This document shows positions 29,101-37,041 of a DNA stretch of 64,000 nt, one piece after another. The stretch spans positions 496,001 to 560,000 of the forward strand of contig NZ_CBDDJZ010000002.1 of assembly GCF_965229915.1 (NCBI RefSeq), written 5' to 3'. Both the position numbers and the translations under genes were made by a program. The stretch is from Marinoscillum sp965229915 (GTDB taxonomy: Bacteria > Bacteroidota > Bacteroidia > Cytophagales > Cyclobacteriaceae). Below the pieces are notes generated by a model, which saw only the letters and a program-made list of their open reading frames with translations, was not told the origin of the DNA and searched no databases. Positions within the stretch are counted from its first letter, which is position 1. The number at the start of each line of letters is the position of its first letter.

Positions 29101-31191
29101 TTGATCTGATTTAGGTCTGATGATCAAATCATACTCCAGTGCTGAATTACCAGTATTCGAAATGGTGATCGACTGAACTGACGTATCTCCTACATAGAGA
29201 AACTCTCCAAGACTATCTTTATCAAGCACTGCTACCGGAGGCTCCAAAGTAGTGGCGAAAAGCATCACATCAACTGTGTCAACGTTCGTGTAGAGTTGCA
29301 GCACAGCGGAGGTGTCTCCGAGCGTGAAACTTGAAAATTGAATATCCATCACCGCTGAAGAAAGATCACCAATGGTATACGTACTATCTGCTACACTGAA
29401 TGTGGCATTGTTAAGTGAAATACCATTTACAGTCAGCAACCCATTCCCTTGATTAAAGATTTTAAGGTCTTTGTTCACTGTTAATCCTTGTGGTATTGAT
29501 CCAAAATCCAAACTATCCGCAACTGCTAGTAGTGGAGTGGCAGAAGGAACGCCAACTGCATTCCAAGCCTCAACCACTGCTTCGTATTCAGGACTTCCAA
29601 TTCCAAATAAATCTATCGCTGCTAATTCGGAACCAGATCGCGCATCTACATACTGACTCGTGGAAGTCAGATAATAGGTTAGGTTTCGATAGGTAATAGC
29701 TGCGGCCGATTCCAATCCGATTCCAGAAACATTATAGCTCGTGCCATTGTCATTGGTTCCAACTCCTCCTTCTACCAGCAGATAAAACCAAAAGTTTTGC
29801 ACCCCACTGTTGTAGTGGACTCCGCCATTATCGCCAGATCCAGTATACCAGTAATCGCCAAGATAGGTGTCTGGTTGACCTTCCTGATTAGGATTGCTCA
29901 TAGACCGAATCATACTCACCCCATCAGTGTAGATCTCATCACCCAAATTCCAACTAGCTGTTTCTGGGCTTGTACTAAATTCAATTGCCTGACCGAAAAT
30001 ATCGCTAAAAGACTCATTTAACGCACCAGATTCATAGGAATAGACCAAACCTGCGGAGTACTGGGTAACGGCATGTGTAATCTCATGCCCCACTATATCC
30101 AAACAAACCAGCGCAGTGGCTGATACCCCATCTCCATCACCATAAGTCATACGTGATCCATCCCAGAATGCATTGAAATATCCGGAAGCATAATGCACAT
30201 ATGAATTAATAGCTGCTCCGGATCCATCGAAACTCGACCTGCCATGATTGTTTAGAAAATAATCATAAGTAGCCTGAGCACCGAAATGTGCGCTAACACC
30301 TGCAGGATCATCATCAAAATACCCATCAGCGTCAGTGAAAAATGTGGCATCAAAATAGTCGGTTCCATTGTTTAGGTCATAGGTATAAATACCATCCGCT
30401 CTAGTATCTTCTAACAAGCGGTATTCTGTCCCATCAAAATCCACAGCCATTTCTACTACCCCATTATATAAGGATACCCCGGAGGACGTAGCGCTGGATG
30501 TGTGAATTCTGTTGTAGCTGTTGACCACCTCGCCTGTATGTGCGTTAACTTCAATAGTGTATCGACCAATTGGATCTGAGGCGTATACGTCAAATTGATA
30601 AACTAACTGCAGTTCATTTGCATCATCATAGTGTTGACTACTGATGGCCAATTTGCCTGTAGGATAGAAAGATGCATTTTCATTTTTCCTTTCTGATTTT
30701 AGGAAAGACTCATTGCGCGCCTCCTCCCACATATATTGGGAAGCGCCAATATGAGCTAAAGCGATTTGGAGCGCTTCAGCTTCTGATAGATCTGGAGTGG
30801 TATTTACTTCAACTCCAGAGACAAGATGCCCATTAGCAGATTTGATCTGGTCATTTGACTTGTGAAAAATATAATCTGCTCCAAGTATCTCCAGTCCTTT
30901 GTAAGTTTGACTATAGCGCTCGTGTATTTGTCCAATCTGATCCGTGACACTTCGTTTTTTGGTTAATCTTAGTTGATCGGAAAGGCCGGGGATAACGACT
31001 TCATCAACTGAGCGAATACCAGCCTTAAACTGAACAAAACTTGGAGTTTTAGATCGGTTTAGGATTACTTTTGAAGCTTGTGGAACCTCTTTAAGGGCTT
31101 TTTGGTGCTCTTGCTGGGCGAATACACTCAAGGAAAGAAAAAACGCTAATAATATTAAGGCGGTTTTCGGGTAGCTTACGGTACAAGTCAA
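20122..31191 (-). CDS. Giant secreted M4 metalloprotease with repeat modules and T9SS sorting domain
   Basis: This 3,689-residue protein has a signal peptide (ALILLAFFLSLSVFAQ), thermolysin propeptide (FTP/PepSY, residues about 45-230) and an M4 catalytic domain to about 545. Zinc ligands and catalytic Glu are in GHEITHAV (about 366) with the third ligand in NESFSDIFG (about 390), so the protease is expected to be active. Behind it lie ASPM/hydin-type Ig-like strands (PxVLDKDSLGE, SLDFGxVFTG), a beta-propeller (about 735-940), three related GATase/DUF4350-like blocks with GYDFYDYDxxAARIIANAV plus a divergent fourth, five cadherin-like repeats (about 3120-3600, motif VxDVNExP) and a T9SS type A domain (TVYPNPLIGNKL to the end). 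TTG is the start: no ATG lies near the signal peptide. The function of the 3,000-residue tail is probably surface spread or binding. Confidence 0.9.
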   Translation of the reverse strand: MTCTVSYPKTALILLAFFLSLSVFAQQEHQKALKEVPQASKVILNRSKTPSFVQFKAGIRSVDEVVIPGLSDQLRLTKKRSVTDQIGQIHERYSQTYKGLEILGADYIFHKSNDQIKSANGHLVSGVEVNTTPDLSEAEALQIALAHIGASQYMWEEARNESFLKSERKNENASFYPTGKLAISSQHYDDANELQLVYQFDVYASDPIGRYTIEVNAHTGEVVNSYNRIHTSSATSSGVSLYNGVVEMAVDFDGTEYRLLEDTRADGIYTYDLNNGTDYFDATFFTDADGYFDDDPAGVSAHFGAQATYDYFLNNHGRSSFDGSGAAINSYVHYASGYFNAFWDGSRMTYGDGDGVSATALVCLDIVGHEITHAVTQYSAGLVYSYESGALNESFSDIFGQAIEFSTSPETASWNLGDEIYTDGVSMIRSMSNPNQEGQPDTYLGDYWYTGSGDNGGVHYNSGVQNFWFYLLVEGGVGTNDNGTSYNVSGIGLESAAAITYRNLTYYLTSTSQYVDARSGSELAAIDLFGIGSPEYEAVVEAWNAVGVPSATPLLAVADSLDFGSIPQGLTVNKDLKIFNQGNGLLTVNGISLNNATFSVADSTYTIGDLSSAVMDIQFSSFTLGDTSAVLQLYTNVDTVDVMLFATTLEPPVAVLDKDSLGEFLYVGDTSVQSITISNTGNSALEYDLIIRPKSDQIADFSILDFQAAKGAARSSFDYRNYEPAPIQKPAALPSQSFAGGQSRLFATTYGDNLLQELDPYTGAVIQSVTSPLALQGPDGLAFDGKWLYLISSFTSNAIFRLSPDDFSVQDTLQVDGMSSVDGLGISDGYLYASDYSLGDIYIIDLAAEDVVNVISPEFGIGGGISFGGSRNSVFVSDFGQVYEIDLDTGDSLAVSPYIGNIYGVGYSNSAELLFASSESEVFAYDPDTWELSHSFTLSGVSALAADETNTNALASVSSTDGIIPAGGAQELDIVFDARNALGGEYFQEMVINTNDPDNQVIKVPVYLVVEGAPVASISVDSVDFGDQFIGSNHPSAITLANSGTDDLLLELVLADSVFVIDTTSLTILPGEEFDLKVRFQPEEARFYELDLLIKSNDLDLDSIFVKLTGNGVEPPEIVVNPDSLGQALYVGDSTGQLLTIDNSSGQSPLYWQADIGFDLEETTLYKNAGKTQYYTGSQGRGRQASISHEEISALAGSKSIMAWIPYADVDQEYANTMNAISQYYTDYTVVESTTFNVANFTSQLSEADVLLIPEQEHAGVTSEFSALGSLARVELNDFVNGGGTIIVCGTGLSAPYALLSAAGLTDISIHVNHSSMNINITDSTHFLLEGVSGPTVQGQNATFAVTSTDPEMISLLEYNGSSSLMYKSFGRGFLAYIGYDFYDYDDDAARIIANAVVSSNGPGKWLTLETMVDTVAAGQSKDVPVSFNATGLYGGLYNANIRIASNDPINPELSVPVTLDVTGSPVLEWSVDSLDFGTVFTGQYDSLSLELSNSGTDDLLLEFVLMDSVFNVDSTPVTIIPEETALISIYFNPEEALVYDLNLLMKSNDADKDSVYINLRGQGLEPPAILVTPDSLGLSLNVGDSTGQVLTIDNSTGNSPLYWESSISFGLEETSLYQHNAEEVIYFTDAQGRGRQPMISHEEIAGLSGSKEIMAWIPYADVSQEYLNTLNAITQYFTDYTLTESSTFDPTSFTSQLGESDVLLIPEQENSGGSSQFSTLGAAIASELNEFVNGGGRIIMCGSSSSAPFALLSSAGLSNLAPYSSHTFNNINITDSTHFLLEGIGAGTVYGNDATYSVTSSDPEMVSLLELNGSSSLMYKSFGRGFITYLGYDFYDYDNDAARIIANAVANSNDVSQWLSLGVQSDTLDAGESQDISVIFNAVGLYGGAYNAKINIQSNDPENPLIKVPVFADVTGTPEKQLLIDSLYFGDVFVNYSDSISFTLSNQGTDDLIVNLLTTDSAFLSNIDSINLAPLEEYQVVVTFSPKEPGIFESGLVLSTNESENDSTWIDLIGRGLLPPVFELPQDSVGVHLLSGDSAVQSVLIDNTAGGSELTVSYDLASFSSEISSYKVSETFTSSQQSSLKPIRPQAFQSDIVQSNVLVVQEYSAWGLYLENFISATYGITPNVIAAAELGVIDLSNYDLIITTGDQYGNYYQQLSLHKDKLEEFVRAGGILQYQLATQGANVDLVGGAQMVYGNKEGSNLVVDSSHFITNALDNVLYGTSANHCYLTSLPTNAHVIVETYYSSDPTMVEYTLGNGLVLATGMTVEYLYSSGENSAPLQQRMLDYTLFYETSNWLSLVTESDTVSAGEVVDLDLVFNATGLYGGTYGADVLISSNDPERPTATLKVGLDVTGIPEKSLSRTSVDFGEVYVTYEDSLKLNIENTGTARLGIRMESSSGSFSLDLDTLSLAPTESSDITIYFTPDEAKSFVGELHLFSNEIENDFTVIDLYGVGVDPPVFSASPLSVADTLASFETGIHAITIQNTGGSELSWSVNAPLTLPETMTYRASQITAALGVYENGFETNNEGYATKSRITMNQINGLSGTTKIVAMTTYADLSTEYPNTLAAIAQYYDNYELVEFGTTNVTQLATYLSDADVLVIPEQELASDFTISEFGDAAKELLYQYISNGGNVVVCGGSNAGAFIASTNLMSISTSDQSVYDLLVVQDTSHYLAAGVDVMFDRRSATISFQPSENVEYVLSSEYDQPVVFNKPIGQGNLSYIGFDYYDYDQNMARIIANAVAASSLPDWYALSKNQGVITAGEKETINLILEPVDLAPGDYQAEITFHTNQPDGSSELFNVELQVIAAPQIEWSTDTIQFGPIFTGATTLASVGLSNTGTASLSAGYSIDSEVFSIVYQPENTAPGESDSLVIQYFPMEVGNDMDLLVVNSNDRNSPEVKIGLQGVSIAAPIVNLSQDTVEVTSIISESTTGTLMLSNLGADSLVFEVESANSWLTANQTEGVLNADSSESVIYTVNTLGLAIGEYVGELIIHSNDPQTPEISLIVELTIYGIPDIDLSTTAVNFADTDLGETTTTDLIIENTGSDTLKIISATIDGDVFAYEMEFESVLAGSSDTVTLSFTPEEFQQYSGTLTIVCNDVNETVNTIMLSGWAVGNEEPMLSQTEFEISENTSIGSVIGPLEVLNVDDDSVSLTITDSLLSISDQNQLLVNGVLNYEELSEIEASVTIQYGDTTATEIITVTILDVNEAPVISDQSFEVIEKTANGTSVGQLTAIDPEGSQLYFENIEDSNLFTVSLTGIIRVLDSSLLDYDQITQEVLSIVATDGINYDTANVTVNILESLDSTNTAPVIDDQVFSIEENVSVGTSVGYVMASDPNEQDTLEYSIASGNVAQTFAINSSTGELLINVTDSLDYEQIISFDLVVEVSDGHSTSIGNVSIQVQDVNEIPIFNNQEFEVEERTVNGTIIGQLVANDPEGSSLFFEELVNNGLFSVTLNGTLKVLDSTKLDFESISQESFEVVVTDGLNYDTALVTVVLLDVNDPPLIEDQSFTVEENVNDGYSIGTLVATDSDLSDVLEYTIISGNVENTYSLEASSGELTVADGGLIDFETTQSMELVVQVSDGMETDQATITLIIEDVDEEVLSADGIREITVYPNPLIGNKLQVVNIAPIESVEIYDSTGKMVYDLAGNNEKHLILNIQYQKSGVYLLKITDLSGNHFRRLVIK
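22950..23640 (-). repeat. GATase/DUF4350-like module, divergent copy
   Basis: This part of the giant protease encodes QINGLSGTTKIVAMTTYADL, DVLVIPEQEL, NGGNVVVCGGSNAG and GFDYYDYDQNMARIIANAVA, the same order of motifs as the two closer copies at 25640-26390 and 26990-27745. It has diverged more, so it is the older duplication. Confidence 0.7.
25640..26390 (-). repeat. GATase/DUF4350-like module, near copy B
   Basis: It encodes GRGRQPMISHEEIAGLSGS, DVLLIPEQEN, NGGGRIIMCGSS and GYDFYDYDNDAARIIANAV. Similarity to 26990-27745 is visible in DNA as well as protein (both begin on the minus-strand 3' side with near-identical tracts around ACTGCATTGGCTAT), which indicates a recent tandem duplication that includes the flanking Ig-like domain. 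Confidence 0.75.
26990..27745 (-). repeat. GATase/DUF4350-like module, near copy A
   Basis: It encodes GRGRQASISHEEISALAGS, DVLLIPEQEH, NGGGTIIVCGTG and GYDFYDYDDDAARIIANAVV. It pairs with copy B one module further on; unit plus linker is about 1.35 kb. Such repeats are places where recombination can change protein length and where short-read assemblies collapse. Confidence 0.75.
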
Positions 31192-31259
31192 GTGGTCAGT
31201 GGTTTAGTTAATCGCGCCCAAAATAGTGAATTTTCGGACTAAACCGGACCCGTTTTACA

Positions 31260-31291
31260 TAAAAAAAGCGACATCAATCATGATGTCGCTT
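31260..31291 (-). terminator. Rho-independent terminator after the outer-membrane barrel gene
   Basis: AAGCGACATCA (31266-31276) and TGATGTCGCTT (31281-31291) form a perfect 11-bp stem with a four-base loop. On the minus strand it ends in seven T residues (31260-31266). It lies 29 bp beyond the stop of the minus-strand gene that ends at 31320 and separates it from the protease gene. Confidence 0.88.
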
Positions 31292-31319
31292 ATATCTTGT
31301 TAGAAATACGTGTTCATTT

Positions 31320-31760
31320 CTAGTTCCTGAACACATACCTCAGGTTCAATCCAAACCGGTCACCGACGAAGGTGCTGGTATCAATGAGAACAAAGGTGGG
31401 CCGCCAGTCTGCACTGATTGAAATTGGTACATCTGGAATTTTATAAGCCAAACCCAGCTCCCCTGCTCCACCAAGAATAAAATCATTGCCAACAAAAGCA
31501 ACCGGTCCTGCCCCCAGATACCAGTTCATCGGTATGTCGCCTAGCGGGCGGTATACAAAGTCCCAAAGAAGGTCTACTCCAACCCCACCGTTACCAAACG
31601 AAACATCGGCATGGACCATGCTGAAATCGCTGGTAGTAAACAAAGCATCCAGAGCAACGTTACCTCCGGTAACATCCCCAAAACGGACACCTAATTCCTG
31701 AGCGTTTGAGCTCACAAAAATTCCAAAAGTCAATAATGCAAAAAATAATAGTTTTTTCAT
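31320..31760 (-). CDS. Small outer-membrane beta-barrel protein
   Basis: The 146-residue protein has a clean signal peptide (MKKLLFFALLTFGIFVSSNA) and a mature part of alternating residues with many Gly/aromatic strands: LGVRFGDVTGGNVALDAL, MVHADVSFGNGGVGVDLL, NWYLGAGPVAFVG, GELGLAYKIPD, ISISADWRPTFVL, FGLNLRYVFRN. The count fits six to eight short strands, and the end RYVFRN is close to the terminal-aromatic signature recognised by the BAM machinery. The role is unknown; it could be a small structural porin-like protein. It is a single gene with its own terminator. Confidence 0.75.
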   Translation of the reverse strand: MKKLLFFALLTFGIFVSSNAQELGVRFGDVTGGNVALDALFTTSDFSMVHADVSFGNGGVGVDLLWDFVYRPLGDIPMNWYLGAGPVAFVGNDFILGGAGELGLAYKIPDVPISISADWRPTFVLIDTSTFVGDRFGLNLRYVFRN

Positions 31761-32010
31761 GTTTATGTTGGGTTTTTAGCATCATAACACCCTCAGATCC
31801 GAAGATCCAAAATGATGTTGCGCATAGTTAACTGATTCATCAACCAAAACCATTAAGCCTTAAAGAAGTTTAAATTAATCTTACAAAAATTCAAATTAGA
31901 AGTCCTAATGACTATGCCAAAAATGCTGATTCGATCAAACAAAACATGCTTCTAAGACTTATCAATAAGTACCACCATCCATTCATTTTTTTAGATGCGC
32001 AATACTCTCA

Positions 32011-35000
32011 ATGACCGACAATACGCGAAGAAACAAAAGACTTATATATAAGGCATTAAAGATTACTTCATGGATTCTGGGAGTAATCGCGGTATTGTTC
32101 GTTTCTCTAGTATTGATCATACGGAGTGAAAGTGGTCAAAACTTTATTATCGGGCAAACTACCAAGTTTGTTTCTAAGAAAATTGACACACCATTCTCTA
32201 TAGACCGCCTATTCTTAACCTTCACAGGAAACCTACAGCTGGAAGGCTTGTATCTGGAAGATCAACAAGGAGACACACTCATCTATTCCAAAAAACTAGA
32301 AGCATCCGTGGCGCTGATCCCTTTGATTAAGGGACAGACCATCGATGTGGATCTTGTGGACTGGGATGGGCTTACCGCGAGAGTTACCCGCGCTGACAGT
32401 ACTAAATCCTTCAATTTCGATTACATCATTGACGCCTTCAGACCAGAAGAAAATACCAACAAGGAAGACACAGCGACTACATCTGCACCGTCTATTACTG
32501 TTGGGACGGTGGACTTCTCTGCTTTTGACTTGAGGTATTTGGATGAGGTCTTGGGCATAGACAGTCATTTGAAGCTGGGTGCAATGTCCATCGAAATGAA
32601 TGAATTCAGTTTGGACCCCATGGTTTTTGATATTGATAAAATCATGCTTAGAAACACGTCTGGTTTTTACCACCAGACCAAGGAAATAGCAGACGCTGGC
32701 GCTTCAGGTCAAGATACCACCTCCTCTGCGTTGCCACTCATTCGGATTGGTGAACTACTGATGGAATCTATCCATTTGAGTTACCACTCACCTCCTGCAT
32801 CTATGTATTATGACGGAGCAATAGGCAGACTGAAACTAGAAGTACCAGAAGTAAACCTCAATGAAAACATCATACGCCTCGATCGCTTCTTATTGGATCA
32901 TACCACTGTCGATGCAAAAATTTTCTCTGCTGCTATCGACACCACTGATGAAGCTAAAGACAAGCCCTCTACTTTTGAATGGCCCGAATGGACCATCGAA
33001 GCGAAAAACCTGACAATGAACAACAATCAGGTACAGCTCACCTTAGACTCTACCCAATCGACGCCTGGCGTCTTTAACCCTTCTCAGATACAACTTACCA
33101 ACCTCTCTCTGGACATCTCTGCGGCAACTCTTCAAAACCAAAAAGCACAGGTTCGATGGAAGGACCTCTCCTTCGAGGAACGAAGTGGTCTGAAACTCAG
33201 CAAGCTTGCCTTTGATGCTTCGCTTAGTGATGAACAACTGATACTCGATGAACTTCAGATCAAAACCAACTACAATGAGCTCACGGGATCTGTAAGTATG
33301 ACTCTGAAGTCAGTAGATCAGTTGATCAGCAAGCCCACATCACTTAGTCCGGCTATTGCACTCTCGGCAGCAAGACTTTCACCAAGAGATGCATACTACT
33401 TTGCTCCAGACCTGCGATCCATTGACTACCTAAAGACACTTGAGTCCAAACGACTCAGTGTTGATGCTAAGGTCATTGGAAATCTGGAGGGACTTGCCAT
33501 CGACCAGTTTACTGTAAACTGGGGCAATACAACCAGCTTTGATGTGAAAGGAAAGGTGTACCAACCCACAGTCCCACACTTGATCCGCGTAAAAGAAATC
33601 TCCTATCAGACCGAGAGCACTAATGAAGATATTGCCCTTTGGATGTCTTTGGATAGCGCCGGCTTAGACTTACCAGAGCGGATTTCATTTAGTGGACAAT
33701 CCAATGGATCGCTAAAGCAATTCACCACCCAAAACCTATTGAAAACGGCGGATGGAGATATTGAGATCAAAGGCTCTATGACGCAGAAACAAGAACTGAT
33801 CGAATATGCGATTGAGACACAAATTAGAGCACTACAGGTGGGCAAAATCATTAACAATCCTGAAATTGGTGCCATAACAGCTCGAATAAAAACGGAAGGG
33901 AAAGGTAATTCACTCGCTTCTTTAAATGCTTCCCTGACAAGTCATTTTGATTCGCTGAGTTACTCGGGTTATGACTTCACTGCCTTGACACTGAATGGCT
34001 CTATCGAAAATGGACAAGGTGGTCTGGAAGCAAACTACCAGGATGATAATCTCAATCTAAACCTTACCTCTGATGTATCCCTTGACTCAACGAACACGGT
34101 GGCATCACTCCTTCTGAATCTGAAAGGTGCGGAATTCCGTGCCTTGGGCATCACCGATGAAGATGTAAGAGCACAGCTAAAACTAGATGCACGTTTCGAA
34201 GGGAATACTGAAAAGTTTGAAGCCTCTTTAGAATTCGGTGATATGACCATTGTGAAAAATCAGGACAGCTACTCCCCTGGTCCGTTGGAGCTTTCAGCAC
34301 ATGTAACTCCCGATTCAACGAGCCTGGAGATTACCAGCGAAATCATTAATGGTAGCTTACACTCCAACACCAACCCACAGAGCTTTTTACAAGCCGTGAA
34401 CACTCAGTTTGTGGAATACCTCAATGTAGATCCTGCTTTGAACCGAGCAAAACTGGATAGCAACATTGTGGTCACATCCAGTTTTAGCATTCATGAAAAC
34501 ACCTTGATCAGTGATGTATTGCTTCCAGACCTGGAAACATATGATTCCATCACCTTTACGATTGATTACCATCAAAACCAGGACTCACTGGTCGCCGAGT
34601 TTAACGCCCCATACATCAAATATGGGAGTAGTGTTATCGACAGTCTGCGTTTTGAGCTATTGGGGGCACCAGAGAATCTCCAGTTCTCAGCTGGCTGGGC
34701 TTCTATTGATTCAGATCCCATCTTACTCAAAAGCCTGGAACTGAGTGGTCGACTGGAAAACCAAACGCTCATCACCAAACTGGTGGCTCCTGAAGAAAAA
34801 GGTTCTCTTTTCGATATTCGTACCGAGCTCAAACTCACTGGTGATACATTAGACTTTTACATCCAACCGGATACGTTCATCATCAATCGAAGAACCTGGA
34901 CTTTACCGGAAAGCAATCGCATCCTTATTGCCTCTGACTTCCTGGGTTTTAATAATTTCAACCTTAGCAGCAACAACCAGTACTTATCAATTGAAAATTT

Positions 35001-37041
35001 TGGGGAGCAGCCTTATGAAAACATTCGAATCAACTTTGAGCAGTTCAAGCTGTCCAACTTCGGTAGTTTTCTAAATCCGGAGGATACCCTGGCTGCTGGC
35101 CTGATGAACGGGAAGGTCTCATTCGAACATGTCTTTACCAACAATGCTCTTTTGGCTGATTTTAACATTTCGGACTTAACCGTGATGGGTTCCAAATGGG
35201 GAAATCTTCAGATGACTGCAGAAAAAAACCTCAGCGATGAATATGCATTTAAACTCTCGCTAAGAGAAGGTTTGGCAGCTATTGATCTTTCAGGTGAATA
35301 CGTCGCAGACCCCAATGTCACCCGACTCAACCTTGACCTGGATCTAGTAAAGCTGGAAACAAAAGTGTTGCAAAGCTTTCTCGACGAAGAGATCAGTGAC
35401 CCGAAAGGATACCTCACCGGTCACCTGGACATCAGCGGCATTACAGAAGCTCCAGAATACAACGGAGAGGTAGTTTTTAATGATGCGGGCCTCAAGGTCA
35501 ATTCGCTAAATACGAGTTTTAAGGTGGTTAATGAAAAGCTCCGGTTGGACAACAAAGGAGTTTACTTCGATCAATTTGGAATACAAGATCAATCCGGTAA
35601 CACCTTCCGAATAGGTGGCAAAATACTCACAGAAGACCTGATCAACCCAGACTTAAACCTGACACTGAAAGCCAACAACTTCATGGCGCTGGACTCCAAA
35701 AAAGAGGACAATGAGCTGTTTTATGGCAAAGTGGGCATCAATGCTGACCTGACCATAAATGGAACGGTGGCCGCTCCGGTAATTCGTGGCAGTGCTGGAA
35801 TCAGGGAAAACTCAGACTTCACTGTAGTGGTGCCAGAAACTCAGGCAGATCTCGTGGAGCGTGAAGGTGTGGTCATGTTTGTGAACCGTAAAAACCCGGA
35901 CGCGATTCTCACACGTACGGAGGATTATTCCAGCGAAAGCCAGACTGCCTTTCAGGACATAGACATGAATGTGGATCTGAATATTGGCAAAAAAGCCATC
36001 TTCAGAATCATCATCAACGAACGCACCGGCGACAACTTCCAGGTATCAGGTGAAGGTGATTTCAACTTTGGCCTGGAGCCAAACGGACGCACCACACTGG
36101 CTGGTGTGTACAACGTATCGGACGGACACTTTGAAGCGAGTCTGTATAACCTCGTGAAAAGAAGATTTGATCTGGCACCAGGTGGAACCATCAAATGGAG
36201 TGGTGATCCGATTCAAGCCACTCTGGATGTGAGTGCTATTTATGAACTAAAGACCTCTCCGGCTCCCCTGATGGCCGCTCAGACTACTGAAAACCCAGAA
36301 GCAACCTCCACCAGCTACCAGCAAAAAATGCCATTCCTGGTTTACCTGAATGTAGATGGCACCATTCTGGAACCAGAAATCAGCTTTGGACTGGATGTCC
36401 CCGAAGACGAACGCGGTTCTCTAGGTGGAAAGGTCTATACCAAAGTGCAGCAACTCAACAACAGCGAAGAGCAACTCAACAAACAGGTATTTGCTTTGTT
36501 GGTACTCAATCGATTTTATCCTGCTTCTGGAAGTGATGGAGGAAGCGGTGGTGCTGCCTCCATTGCCAGAAACAATGTAAATAATGTCCTGTCAGGGCAG
36601 CTGAACAAATGGTCCAACAAACTCACAGGTGACTCTGGATTTCAGTTGGATTTCGGACTCAACAGCTACACCAACTACCAGGGAGAAACAGCTGAAGACA
36701 ATACGGATCTCAACATCAATGCAAGCCAGCGATTGTTTAACAATCGGGTGATCGTGCAGGTAGGTAGTGAGGTCAACATCCAGGGAAGTGGCAACACGAC
36801 CGATCAATCTGCTGAAAATACTCCGCTTGTTGGGAATGTAAGCCTGGAATACCTAATCACCGAAAATGGTCGCTACCGATTCAAAGGGTTTCGGAAAAAT
36901 CAGTACGAAAACATCATTGATGGACAACTCATCGTAACGGGTTTTGCCTTCATATTTAACAGGGAGTTTAATCGCTTCAAAGACATTTTTGCCAATAGCA
37001 AAGAAGGCGAATTTGTGAAGCAGACAGAGCGTAACGAATGA
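32011..37041 (+). CDS. tamB: TamB-like translocation/assembly and lipid-transport protein
   Basis: The 1,676-residue protein has one N-terminal membrane anchor (ILGVIAVLFVSLVLIIRSE, about residues 18-36) and a very long beta-strand-repeat body in the periplasm, as in TamB/YhdP/AsmA-type proteins that form a hydrophobic groove between inner and outer membranes. The C-terminal TamB domain (formerly DUF490) is clear: ERTGDNFQVSGEGDFNFGLE, GRTTLAGVYNVSDGHFEASL, KRRFDLAPGGTIKWSGDPI, VYLNVDGTILEPEISFGLDV and an ending with ALLVLNRFYP. Its ATG lies 18 bp after a run of T. It overlaps the next gene by four bases (ATGA), the usual TamB-TamL arrangement in Bacteroidota, and the pair would help insert or supply outer-membrane proteins or lipids. 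Confidence 0.9.
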   Translation: MTDNTRRNKRLIYKALKITSWILGVIAVLFVSLVLIIRSESGQNFIIGQTTKFVSKKIDTPFSIDRLFLTFTGNLQLEGLYLEDQQGDTLIYSKKLEASVALIPLIKGQTIDVDLVDWDGLTARVTRADSTKSFNFDYIIDAFRPEENTNKEDTATTSAPSITVGTVDFSAFDLRYLDEVLGIDSHLKLGAMSIEMNEFSLDPMVFDIDKIMLRNTSGFYHQTKEIADAGASGQDTTSSALPLIRIGELLMESIHLSYHSPPASMYYDGAIGRLKLEVPEVNLNENIIRLDRFLLDHTTVDAKIFSAAIDTTDEAKDKPSTFEWPEWTIEAKNLTMNNNQVQLTLDSTQSTPGVFNPSQIQLTNLSLDISAATLQNQKAQVRWKDLSFEERSGLKLSKLAFDASLSDEQLILDELQIKTNYNELTGSVSMTLKSVDQLISKPTSLSPAIALSAARLSPRDAYYFAPDLRSIDYLKTLESKRLSVDAKVIGNLEGLAIDQFTVNWGNTTSFDVKGKVYQPTVPHLIRVKEISYQTESTNEDIALWMSLDSAGLDLPERISFSGQSNGSLKQFTTQNLLKTADGDIEIKGSMTQKQELIEYAIETQIRALQVGKIINNPEIGAITARIKTEGKGNSLASLNASLTSHFDSLSYSGYDFTALTLNGSIENGQGGLEANYQDDNLNLNLTSDVSLDSTNTVASLLLNLKGAEFRALGITDEDVRAQLKLDARFEGNTEKFEASLEFGDMTIVKNQDSYSPGPLELSAHVTPDSTSLEITSEIINGSLHSNTNPQSFLQAVNTQFVEYLNVDPALNRAKLDSNIVVTSSFSIHENTLISDVLLPDLETYDSITFTIDYHQNQDSLVAEFNAPYIKYGSSVIDSLRFELLGAPENLQFSAGWASIDSDPILLKSLELSGRLENQTLITKLVAPEEKGSLFDIRTELKLTGDTLDFYIQPDTFIINRRTWTLPESNRILIASDFLGFNNFNLSSNNQYLSIENFGEQPYENIRINFEQFKLSNFGSFLNPEDTLAAGLMNGKVSFEHVFTNNALLADFNISDLTVMGSKWGNLQMTAEKNLSDEYAFKLSLREGLAAIDLSGEYVADPNVTRLNLDLDLVKLETKVLQSFLDEEISDPKGYLTGHLDISGITEAPEYNGEVVFNDAGLKVNSLNTSFKVVNEKLRLDNKGVYFDQFGIQDQSGNTFRIGGKILTEDLINPDLNLTLKANNFMALDSKKEDNELFYGKVGINADLTINGTVAAPVIRGSAGIRENSDFTVVVPETQADLVEREGVVMFVNRKNPDAILTRTEDYSSESQTAFQDIDMNVDLNIGKKAIFRIIINERTGDNFQVSGEGDFNFGLEPNGRTTLAGVYNVSDGHFEASLYNLVKRRFDLAPGGTIKWSGDPIQATLDVSAIYELKTSPAPLMAAQTTENPEATSTSYQQKMPFLVYLNVDGTILEPEISFGLDVPEDERGSLGGKVYTKVQQLNNSEEQLNKQVFALLVLNRFYPASGSDGGSGGAASIARNNVNNVLSGQLNKWSNKLTGDSGFQLDFGLNSYTNYQGETAEDNTDLNINASQRLFNNRVIVQVGSEVNIQGSGNTTDQSAENTPLVGNVSLEYLITENGRYRFKGFRKNQYENIIDGQLIVTGFAFIFNREFNRFKDIFANSKEGEFVKQTERNE

